This document shows, piece after piece, positions 1 to 5,130 of a stretch of 5,130 nucleotides of DNA. The DNA comes from Anaerolinea thermophila (GTDB lineage: Bacteria; Chloroflexota; Anaerolineae; Anaerolineales; Villigracilaceae). Below the pieces are notes generated by a model. That model saw only the letters and a list, made by a program, of their open reading frames with translations. It did no database searches and was not told where the DNA came from. The translations under genes were made by a program, and so were the position numbers. The stretch lies in the NCBI GenBank assembly GCA_020722305.1, contig DYLB01000133.1:1-5130 (forward strand), read 5' to 3'. The first letter of the stretch is position 1. The number at the start of each line of letters is the position of its first letter.

Positions 1-27
1 ATTCGTGACCTTCGTGTCCTTAGTGGT
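1..27. repeat. Degenerate 9-bp tandem repeat at left edge
   Basis: Read on the plus strand, the window opens with TTCGTGACC, TTCGTGTCC and TTAGTGG, three degenerate copies of a 9-base unit. On the other strand it reads CCACTAA, GGACACGAA, GGTCACGAA. Related units make up both arms of the hairpin at 1644-1710. The element is probably cut by the window edge, so its full length and any pairing arm are not visible. It could be one arm of a terminator for a gene further left, or a copy of a dispersed intergenic repeat. I recall similar CACGAAGG-type repeats in environmental bacterial genomes but cannot name a family. Confidence 0.5.
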
Positions 28-115
28 TAGAAAAGGTTTTTGCAGTGGAGTCAACTTTACAACTTTGAAGCGATTTTATCCTGTTTCGATGAAAACGGAT
101 AGATGCGGGTTATTT

Positions 116-145
116 TTGTCTTTTTTCGCCCAAGCCGGGTAAAAT
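116..145 (+). promoter_or_regulatory. Probable sigma-70 promoter of the guaB-family gene
   Basis: A -35-like TTGTCT (116-121, 4 of 6 consensus bases) and a -10-like TAAAAT (140-145, 5 of 6) are separated by 18 bases. Transcription would start near 152, leaving a leader of about 25 bases before the ATG at 177. The -10 box lies inside an inverted repeat (137-155), described separately. Prediction is by motif only. AT-rich DNA at 28-115 offers other weak hexamers. Confidence 0.45.
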
Positions 146-155
146 CGAATTACCC
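137..155. promoter_or_regulatory. Dyad over the -10 box, possible operator
   Basis: GGGTAA (137-142) and TTACCC (150-155) are perfect 6-base inverted arms around a 7-base spacer. The dyad covers the proposed -10 hexamer and the likely start site, where a repressor would block RNA polymerase. It is too short and AT-rich to be a convincing terminator and has no T-run after it. No regulator is encoded nearby, so its role is inferred from position alone. Confidence 0.3.
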
Positions 156-162
156 AAGAGAA

Positions 163-171
163 AGAAGGAGG
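163..171 (+). promoter_or_regulatory. Strong Shine-Dalgarno for the guaB-family gene
   Basis: AGAAGGAGG ends five bases before the ATG at 177. It matches the 16S anti-SD almost completely and fixes the start codon, consistent with the family N-terminus (KGLTFDDVLLVP) beginning a few residues in. Confidence 0.85.
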
Positions 172-176
172 CTGGT

Positions 177-1637
177 ATGAAAATCCGCCCAACCAAAGGT
201 TTAACGTTCGACGACGTGCTGCTCGTGCCGCGTCGTTCGCCGATTTCTTCCCGCCAGGCTGTGGACACCTCGACCCGCCTGACGACCGGCATCCGGCTCA
301 ACATCCCGGTCATCAGCGCCAACATGGACACCGTCACTGAAGCGCCGATGGCGATTGCCATGGCCCGGGCCGGGGGCATCGGCATCTTGCATCGCTTCAA
401 CACCATCGAACAGCAGGTGCGCCAGGTGAACAAGGTCAAGCGTGCCCAGGGCTTCATGGTCGAGACGCCTTATTTCATTTCCGTGGATGCGACCCTGGCC
501 GAGGCCCGCCGGATGATGGACAGCCTGCACGTCGGTGGGCTGATCGTCGTTGATGGCGACCGGAACCTGGCCGGGATGTTGACCAACCGCGACGTGCAGA
601 TCGCCCCGGAGTCGATCAAATGGGTGCGGGAGGCGATGACCGAACGCTCCAAATTGGTCACTGCGGGACCGGCGATCACGCCCGAAGAAGCCCAGGAACT
701 GCTGTACAACAACCGGATCGAGAAGCTGCCCATCCTCGATGCGAACGGGACCCTGGTCGGGTTGGTCACGGCCCGGGACGTGATCAAACCCCTCAAATTT
801 CCCCAAGCCGCCCAGGACGAGCGCGGCCGCCTGCGGGTGGGCGCGGCCATCGGCGTCAAGGACAGGGAGATGGCCCGGGCCGAGGCGCTGCTCGAGGCCG
901 GAGCCGACGTGCTGGTGCTCGACATCGCCCACGGCCACGCCGACCATTGCATCGCCATGCTTGGCAGCCTGCGCCGGCATTTCCCCCAGGCCCAGATCAT
1001 CGCCGGGAACGTGGCATCGGTGGACGGGGCGCGGGAACTGGCCGAGGCGGGGGCCGACGCCATCAAAGTGGGGATCGGCCCGGGGTCCATTTGCACGACC
1101 CGCATCGTGACCGGCTTCGGCGTCCCGCAGTTGACGGCCATCCTGGACAGCGCCGAGGGGGTGCGCCTGTCGGGCCGTGACATCCCAATTATCGCCGACG
1201 GCGGCATCAAAGTCGCCGGGGACATGGTCAAGGCGCTGGCCGCCGGGGCCGAGACGGTGATGATCGGCAGCCTGTTCGCCGGGACGGAGGAGTCGCCCGG
1301 TTCGCCGGTGATCCGCGACGGGCAGAAGTTCAAGGTGGTGCGCGGCATGGCCTCCCTGGGGGCGACGATGGGCCGCCGCGAAGCCGAGCGGGGCGAGGAC
1401 GAGAGCGCTGAAGACTCGGAAGACTGGGACAAGGTGGTCCCCGAAGGCGTGGAGGCGGTCGTGCCGTACCGGGGCTACGTCAGCGAGGTGCTGTACCAAC
1501 TGGTCGGCGGGCTGCGCTCCGGGCTGAGCTACGGCGGAGCGCACGACATCAAAGGATTACAGGACAACGCCGAATTCCTCGAGATCACCCCCGCCGGCGT
1601 GCGCGAAAGCGGCTCGCATGATGTGAGGAAAATCTAA
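177..1637 (+). CDS. guaB: CBS-domain IMP dehydrogenase/GMP reductase family protein
   Basis: The 486-residue cytoplasmic enzyme has the usual length and order of bacterial IMPDH: a TIM barrel opening with GLTFDDVLLVP (8-18), a tandem CBS pair at about 94-205, and the rest of the barrel. Visible active-site parts are VLDIAHGH (247-254), GIGPGSICTTR (299-309) with nucleophile Cys306, the IMP-phosphate loop ADGG (340-343), EGVE (423-426), and an SHDV tail (480-483) typical of IMPDH. IMPDH oxidises IMP to XMP with NAD+, the committed step to GMP; CBS pairs in this family bind adenine or guanine nucleotides. The mobile flap (about 395-430) is unusual: the catalytic Arg-Tyr pair of ordinary IMPDH is absent, replaced by an acidic stretch (403-418). 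ANMD (48-51) and GMAS (390-393) resemble GMP reductases. Family membership is certain, but IMPDH versus GMP reductase activity is open. No purine gene is adjacent; transcription appears monocistronic and ends at the hairpin beyond 1637. Confidence 0.93.
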   Translation: MKIRPTKGLTFDDVLLVPRRSPISSRQAVDTSTRLTTGIRLNIPVISANMDTVTEAPMAIAMARAGGIGILHRFNTIEQQVRQVNKVKRAQGFMVETPYFISVDATLAEARRMMDSLHVGGLIVVDGDRNLAGMLTNRDVQIAPESIKWVREAMTERSKLVTAGPAITPEEAQELLYNNRIEKLPILDANGTLVGLVTARDVIKPLKFPQAAQDERGRLRVGAAIGVKDREMARAEALLEAGADVLVLDIAHGHADHCIAMLGSLRRHFPQAQIIAGNVASVDGARELAEAGADAIKVGIGPGSICTTRIVTGFGVPQLTAILDSAEGVRLSGRDIPIIADGGIKVAGDMVKALAAGAETVMIGSLFAGTEESPGSPVIRDGQKFKVVRGMASLGATMGRREAERGEDESAEDSEDWDKVVPEGVEAVVPYRGYVSEVLYQLVGGLRSGLSYGGAHDIKGLQDNAEFLEITPAGVRESGSHDVRKI

Positions 1638-1643
1638 AATTTC

Positions 1644-1710
1644 ACCGCGAAGACGCGAAGTTCACGAAGAAAACCTTTATGTTTCTTCGAGTCCTTCGCA
1701 CCTTCGCGGT
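1644..1710. terminator. Long imperfect hairpin between convergent genes, likely bidirectional terminator
   Basis: Arms 1644-1672 and 1682-1710 pair at about 24 of 29 positions around a 9-base loop (1673-1681), with an uninterrupted 9-pair base (ACCGCGAAG against CTTCGCGGT). On the plus strand it is followed by TATCTCTTTT (1711-1720), on the minus strand by AATTTT. The guaB stop (1635-1637) and the minus-strand synthetase stop (1719-1721) flank it closely, so one structure could end both transcripts. The arms consist of 8-9-base CGAAG-type units related to the repeat at 1-27, suggesting that a dispersed repeat supplies the terminator. Confidence 0.7.
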
Positions 1711-1718
1711 TATCTCTT

Positions 1719-4469
1719 TTACAACTCGATCTGCGCCTTGACCATGCCGTTGACTTTGTCGTTCTCGAAAGACGAGAAGCGCATCGAGCGGAACAGGTGG
1801 CGCATGACCTGGTTGTCGGGGGACATCAGGGCGATGATGCGTTCGATCTTTTCGTCCCGCCCGATCTTGATAATGCGCTTGAGCAGTTCGCGGCCGAGTC
1901 CCTGGCCCTGGTGCCTGTCGCTGATCAACATGGTGAAACGGGCTTCTTCATCGGTGCCGCGCAGTTTGCTCAGGCGCGCCACACCGAAGATGGACTGCCG
2001 TCCGTTCTCCTCGCCTTCGACGACCAGGGCGATCTCGCGGTCGTAGTCGTTGTGAGTGATGCGCGCCAGGCGTTCGTGGGTGACGCGGTCGCCGAGCAGG
2101 ATCGGGGCCAGGTAGCGCATCGTCACGGTGCGGTCCGACAGTTCCTGGTGGAAGTCGGCCATCAGCGGCTCGTCCTCGGCCCGGATCGGGCGGATGGTCA
2201 CCTCGGTCCCGTCTTTCATCGTCCATTTCGAGATGTACTGGCTGGGGTACGGGCGGATCGCCAGCTTGGGCAGGGCGGCTGGGGATTCGGCTTCGTGCAG
2301 CACCACCCGGGCGTCCAGGGCAAGCAGGCCCTCGGGAGAGGCGATCAGCGGGTTGATGTCCAGTTCCTTGATCCAGGGCTGCTCAGCGATCAACTGGCTG
2401 AAACGCACCAGCAGTTTTTCGAGGGCGTCCAGGTCCACCGGTTTGCGGCCGCGCACGCCTTTGAGGGCCTCGTAGATTTTGGTCCGCTCGATCATGCGGC
2501 GGGCGAAAGTCGTGTTGAGCGGCGGCAAGCCCAGCGCCCGGTCCTTGAAGACTTCGACGAGTTGGCCGCCGGTGCCGAACAGCAAGACCGGCCCGAACTG
2601 CGGATCGATGCTCGAGCCGACGATCAATTCATATCCTTCGAGCCGGACCATCGGTTGGACCGTCACGCCCAGGAAGTGTCCCTCCCCGGCCTTTTCCGTC
2701 ACGCCCCGGCGAATGGCCTCGAACGCCTCCCGCACCGCCTCCGCATCACCTAAATTCAGTTTGACGCCGCCCACGTCGGTCTTGTGGGTGACGGTCTCGG
2801 AGTGGAGTTTAAGCACCACCGGGTAGCCGAGTTTTTCCGCGCTGGCGACGGCCTCGTCGGGGGTGGATGCGATGAGCGTCGGCGTGGTGGGGATGCCGTA
2901 AGCGGCCAGCAATTGCTTCGATTCGGCTTCGGTCAACAGGTAGCGTTTTCCTGTGCGGGCGCGCTCGATGATCCCGGCTGCGGCCTCCCGGTCGGGGCCT
3001 TCGCCTTCGTCGTCCGGCAGGCTGGGAGTCTCGTACAGGGCGGCCAGGTTGTAGGTGGAATGCCACATGAAGGTAAACGCCTGGGCCGCGTCGTCGGGAT
3101 ATTCGAAGGTGGGGATGCCGGCTTTGTTCAGGATGGCCTCGCCCGCAGCCACTTCCTGCCCGCCCGACCAGGAAGCCAGGATGGGCTTGTCGTAAGTCTT
3201 GGCATAGGCTTTGAGCGCTTCGGCGGTAGCGGTCGGGTCGGTCATGGCTTGCGGGGTCAGGATGACCAGCAGCCCGTCGCTGTTGGGGTCCTGGGCGGCG
3301 ACTTCCAATGCCCTGGCATAGCGGTCGGCGCTGGCGTCGCCGATGATGTCAATCGGGTTGTTGTGGCTCCAGGCAGCGGGCAGGAATTCGTTCAGTTTTT
3401 CCATCGTTTCCGGCGAGACTTCGGCCAGTTCGCCGCCGGTGGTAATGAGCTTGTCGGTGGCGATCACGCCTGGGCCGCCGGCGTTGGTCAAGATGGTCAG
3501 GCGCGGACCCCGGGGCCGGGGCTGGCGTCCGAGCACTTCGGCCATCGAGAAGAGCTCGCTGATGCTGTTGACCCGTAATACTCCGGCTCGGCGGAAAGCC
3601 GCGTCCAGCACTTCGTCGGAGCCGGTCAGGGATCCGGTGTGGGAGGCGGCCGCTCGGGCCGCGCCCTCCGTTCGTCCGGGCTTGATGACGATGATCGGTT
3701 TGGCCAGGGCCACTTCCCGCGCCGCAGACAGGAAGGAGCGGGCGTCGCCGATGGTTTCCATGTACATCACGATGCTCTCGGTGTGCGGGTCGTCGCCCAG
3801 GTGGTAGATCAGGTCGCCCCAGTCCACATCCAGCATCGAGCCGACCGAGACGAAGTGCGAGAAGCCGACGTTTTCCTTGAACGACCAGTCGAGCACCGAG
3901 GTGCACAAGGCCCCCGATTGGCTGATGAAGGCGACCTTGCCCTTGCGGGCCATCCCGGCTGCGAAGGTGGCGTTCAGCCCGCTGATCGGACTCATCACGC
4001 CCAGGCAGTTCGGGCCGATGATGCGCATCCGCCCGGGGCGGGCGTTCTCTAAAATTTGGCGTTCCAGTTCAGCGCCTGCGGGGCCGACTTCCTTGAAACC
4101 GGCGGAAATGATGATGGCGCCCTGCACGCCGACTTTGACGCAATCCGTGATGATGCCGGGGATGGTTGGGGCAGGGGTGACGATGACGGCCAGATCCACG
4201 GGGTCAGGGACGGATTGGATGTCGGGATAGGCTTTGATGCCGAGCAGGCTGTCGCGTTTGGGGTTGACCGGGAAGACTGCTCCGCCGAAGGGGCTGCTGA
4301 TCAGGTTCCAGAGCAGGGTGCGGCCGACGCTGCCTTCCTTTTCGGTCGCGCCGATGACGGCCACGTTCTTGGGCGCAAAGATAGGTTGCAGGGAGCGCGG
4401 CACATAGCGGTAAACGTCATGGGCCGGATCGAAGAAAGATGAAGGTCTGGTAAAGGGGGTGGTTTGCAT
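1719..4469 (-). CDS. ADP-forming acyl-CoA (acetyl-CoA) synthetase fused to GNAT acetyltransferase
   Basis: The 916-residue soluble protein joins alpha and beta parts of an ADP-forming acetyl-CoA synthetase to a C-terminal GNAT domain. In order: CoA-binding Rossmann domain with VIGATEKEGSVG (38-49); succinyl-CoA-ligase-like domains with IGPNCLG (151-157), Glu238 and SHTGS (276-280), whose His277 should be phosphorylated; an ATP-grasp domain (about 505-725) with HKTDVGGV (562-569), where His562 matches the second relay histidine, FGTGG (631-635) and ELDINPL (702-708); GNAT (about 745-916) with acetyl-CoA loop DRHQGQGLG (851-859). ADP-forming synthetases interconvert acyl-CoA + ADP + Pi and acid + CoA + ATP, and Chloroflexus has one. 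The same layout occurs in Pat/PatZ (YfiQ) lysine acetyltransferases, where the synthetase part is thought inactive. Here both histidines remain, so it may be active. AAGGA lies 8 bases before the ATG. It is last in a leftward operon, 58 bases after the ABM gene. Acyl substrate and acetylation target are unknown. Confidence 0.92.
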   Translation of the reverse strand: MQTTPFTRPSSFFDPAHDVYRYVPRSLQPIFAPKNVAVIGATEKEGSVGRTLLWNLISSPFGGAVFPVNPKRDSLLGIKAYPDIQSVPDPVDLAVIVTPAPTIPGIITDCVKVGVQGAIIISAGFKEVGPAGAELERQILENARPGRMRIIGPNCLGVMSPISGLNATFAAGMARKGKVAFISQSGALCTSVLDWSFKENVGFSHFVSVGSMLDVDWGDLIYHLGDDPHTESIVMYMETIGDARSFLSAAREVALAKPIIVIKPGRTEGAARAAASHTGSLTGSDEVLDAAFRRAGVLRVNSISELFSMAEVLGRQPRPRGPRLTILTNAGGPGVIATDKLITTGGELAEVSPETMEKLNEFLPAAWSHNNPIDIIGDASADRYARALEVAAQDPNSDGLLVILTPQAMTDPTATAEALKAYAKTYDKPILASWSGGQEVAAGEAILNKAGIPTFEYPDDAAQAFTFMWHSTYNLAALYETPSLPDDEGEGPDREAAAGIIERARTGKRYLLTEAESKQLLAAYGIPTTPTLIASTPDEAVASAEKLGYPVVLKLHSETVTHKTDVGGVKLNLGDAEAVREAFEAIRRGVTEKAGEGHFLGVTVQPMVRLEGYELIVGSSIDPQFGPVLLFGTGGQLVEVFKDRALGLPPLNTTFARRMIERTKIYEALKGVRGRKPVDLDALEKLLVRFSQLIAEQPWIKELDINPLIASPEGLLALDARVVLHEAESPAALPKLAIRPYPSQYISKWTMKDGTEVTIRPIRAEDEPLMADFHQELSDRTVTMRYLAPILLGDRVTHERLARITHNDYDREIALVVEGEENGRQSIFGVARLSKLRGTDEEARFTMLISDRHQGQGLGRELLKRIIKIGRDEKIERIIALMSPDNQVMRHLFRSMRFSSFENDKVNGMVKAQIEL

Positions 4470-4477
4470 GAAGTAAA

Positions 4478-4482
4478 TCCTT
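4478..4482 (-). promoter_or_regulatory. Shine-Dalgarno of the synthetase-GNAT gene
   Basis: AAGGA on the minus strand sits 8 bases before the ATG at 4469-4467. This supports the chosen start and independent ribosome entry, rather than coupling to the ABM gene, whose stop is 58 bases upstream. Confidence 0.7.
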
Positions 4483-4492
4483 GGGCTGTTGG

Positions 4493-4516
4493 ATCAAGAC
4501 TTCGGAAGTCTTTGAT
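4493..4516 (-). other. Intercistronic stem-loop in the operon leader of the synthetase gene
   Basis: AAGACTT (4496-4502) and AAGTCTT (4506-4512) pair around a 3-base loop. With one bulged base, ATC (4493-4495) and GAT (4514-4516) extend the stem to about ten pairs. On the minus strand there is no T-run after it, so it is not a typical intrinsic terminator. It lies about ten bases upstream of the synthetase ribosome binding site and could be an mRNA processing or stability element. The structure is visible; the role is inferred. Confidence 0.4.
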
Positions 4517-4527
4517 AAAGAGGTCTG

Positions 4528-4833
4528 TCAAAAAATTTGATCGTTGGGTTCGATGTTGCGATAAATGACTCGCACCCGCTCCCCGACCAGGGTCGGGACG
4601 CCCTTTTCGACCCAGCGTTTGAAATGCTCGGTATGGCGGTGCGCTTCGAGGGCTTCTGCCGAGCGGTAGACTTCGTAGAGCATGAATTTGGTCGGCGCGT
4701 CGGCCTGCTGGAGGAAGTCGAAACGCACCACGCCGGGTTCGGATAGGCTGGCGCGGGCGTTGGCAGTGGCTTCGGCGAGAAAGATGTCCATTTTTTCAGG
4801 CTGGACTTTGAGATAGACGACTTGGATAAGCAA
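4528..4833 (-). CDS. Small ABM-domain protein, LsrG/YgiN-like putative monooxygenase or isomerase
   Basis: The 101-residue protein matches a single antibiotic-biosynthesis-monooxygenase (ABM, dimeric ferredoxin-like) domain: beta strand at 2-10, helix at about 13-28, EPGVVRFDFLQ (32-42), FMLYEVYRS (50-58), AHRHTEHFKRW (64-74), and a last strand near 86-93. The spacing and the paired histidines (65 and 70) resemble LsrG, which isomerises a phospho-AI-2 product, and YgiN-type quinol monooxygenases. Members need no cofactor and act in the cytoplasm as dimers. No lsr genes are here, so an AI-2 role is not supported. The start is TTG at 4833-4831, since no ATG or GTG occurs upstream in frame and GAGAGGG lies 8 bases before it. 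That site overlaps the end of the upstream ORF, whose stop is 5 bases away, so translation is probably coupled. The substrate is unknown. A link with the acyl-CoA synthetase downstream is suggested only by operon order. Confidence 0.8.
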   Translation of the reverse strand: MLIQVVYLKVQPEKMDIFLAEATANARASLSEPGVVRFDFLQQADAPTKFMLYEVYRSAEALEAHRHTEHFKRWVEKGVPTLVGERVRVIYRNIEPNDQIF

Positions 4834-4838
4834 GATCT

Positions 4839-5075
4839 CTACCCTCTCTGTAAAATCTTTCCCATTTCGGCCATCTTGTCGAAAACTTCTTCGGCGATTT
4901 CGACCGTAGTCGAATCCAGGGCGCAGTTGGGTGTGAGGGCAAAGAGGTAGTTGCGGCGCGGCAATTGCAGCCAGGCCGGGATGTCGAGCAGGCCGGCGAG
5001 GCGGTGGGTCAGGGCGACCGGGTCCTTGTGCGGCACGGAGCCAACGTGAGTGGTGAGGAAGTTGAAGTTTGGCAT
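4839..5075 (-). pseudogene. Internally deleted methionine synthase (MetE/UROD-like) relic
   Basis: The 78-codon ORF starts with FLTTHVGSVPHKDP (6-19) and IPAWLQLPRR (32-41), the N-terminal signature of the short (about 340-residue) cobalamin-independent methionine-synthase-like proteins. It then passes at once to LTPNCALDS (47-55) and an amphipathic helix to the end, which resembles the extreme C-terminus of the same family, where MetE has a zinc-ligand cysteine (here Cys51). Some 260 residues of barrel seem missing, including the His-Cys-Glu zinc ligands, so it cannot be an active methyltransferase. The reading frame is intact across the join, near residues 43-46. I chose the ATG at 5075 because it matches the family start. 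An in-frame ATG at 5114 would add 13 unrelated residues, and neither has a clear Shine-Dalgarno. The stop is 5 bases from the next gene. Alternatives are an assembly collapse or a genuine small protein. The family match is from memory of motifs. Confidence 0.6.
4842..4848 (-). promoter_or_regulatory. Shine-Dalgarno inside the end of the upstream ORF, decides a TTG start
   Basis: On the minus strand, GAGAGGG covers the final codons of the methionine-synthase-like ORF, directly before its TAG, and lies 8 bases ahead of the TTG at 4833. It is the main evidence for the TTG start and for translational coupling. Confidence 0.65.
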
Positions 5076-5082
5076 GGTTTCG

Positions 5083-5091
5083 ATTGTATCA
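5083..5091 (-). promoter_or_regulatory. Extended -10 promoter of the leftward operon, probably leaderless
   Basis: On the minus strand, TGATACAAT fits an extended -10 (TGn plus TACAAT, 5 of 6). A good -35 is not visible, as is allowed for extended -10 promoters. The hexamer ends 7 bases before the ATG at 5075, so transcription would start at or next to the ATG and the message would be essentially leaderless. This agrees with the lack of a Shine-Dalgarno there. Confidence 0.4.
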
Positions 5092-5130
5092 TTCCTGCAC
5101 GGTCCAGAATCCATTAATTTCAGAATTTAT

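Noticed and set aside
620..1180. A 186-codon plus-strand frame inside the guaB-family gene
   Set aside because: It is a Gly/Arg/Pro-rich frame-shifted reading of the same DNA with no independent ribosome site or domain.
201..1544. A 447-codon open frame antisense to the guaB-family gene
   Set aside because: Its translation is rich in Arg, Gly, Asp, His and Gln with no recognisable domain, as expected when high-GC codons are read in an opposing frame. The plus-strand frame has clear family motifs throughout.
1638..1718. CRISPR array or insertion-sequence end suggested by the repeated CGAAG units
   Set aside because: The units are 8-9 bases, degenerate and without spacers, and no transposase or target duplication is visible. 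A hairpin terminator or dispersed repeat explains them better.
1797..2753. A 318-codon plus-strand open frame within the synthetase gene
   Set aside because: It lies opposite the ATP-grasp and GNAT domains, shows no motifs and has shadow-like composition. Other plus-strand frames in 2784-4442 were dismissed for the same reason.
4526..4531. A perfect TTGACA on the minus strand upstream of the synthetase gene, as a possible -35 box
   Set aside because: It overlaps the TGA stop of the ABM gene and no -10-like hexamer lies 15-19 bases downstream, so I treat it as chance.
5073..5114. The longer start (ATG at 5114) for the methionine-synthase-like ORF
   Set aside because: The extra 13 residues do not resemble the family, there is no Shine-Dalgarno, and the probable -10 box would lie inside the coding region.

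Overview
The window looks like chromosomal housekeeping DNA from a GC-rich (roughly 60% by eye) bacterium. I think a Chloroflexota, probably Anaerolineae-like, lineage is most likely. The reasons are the long acyl-CoA synthetase (ADP-forming)-GNAT fusion, a cobalamin-independent-methionine-synthase-like relic of the short type, and intergenic repeats built on CGAAGG-type units. This is inference from family resemblance. No rRNA, tRNA or other taxonomic marker is present.

Layout. Positions 1-176 are non-coding. They hold a degenerate repeat at the left edge, then a plausible sigma-70 promoter with a dyad over its -10 box and a strong ribosome binding site. Positions 177-1637 (+) encode a CBS-domain IMP dehydrogenase/GMP reductase family protein. 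Positions 1638-1718 separate two convergent genes and form one long imperfect hairpin, probably a bidirectional terminator. Everything to the right is on the minus strand and reads leftwards as a likely operon: a shrunken methionine-synthase-like ORF (5075-4839), a small ABM/LsrG-like protein (4833-4528) and a 916-residue ADP-forming acyl-CoA synthetase with a C-terminal GNAT acetyltransferase domain (4469-1719). No stretch over 300 bases lacks a gene.

How the genes fit together. The rightward gene acts at the IMP/GMP branch of purine metabolism. The leftward operon's main product belongs to acyl-CoA/acetate metabolism, possibly joined to protein acetylation. The small ABM protein has no certain substrate. 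The methionine-synthase-like ORF seems to keep only the first ~43 and last ~33 residues of its family and cannot be a working enzyme. Its last codons still supply the ribosome binding site of the next gene, which starts at TTG.

I did not find a clearly new multi-gene system. The best leads are: the guaB product lacks the usual Arg-Tyr pair of the IMPDH flap and has several GMP-reductase-like residues; the methionine-synthase relic looks like an in-frame internal deletion kept at the head of an operon, apparently read from a leaderless promoter; and the synthetase-GNAT fusion keeps both catalytic histidines of the synthetase.
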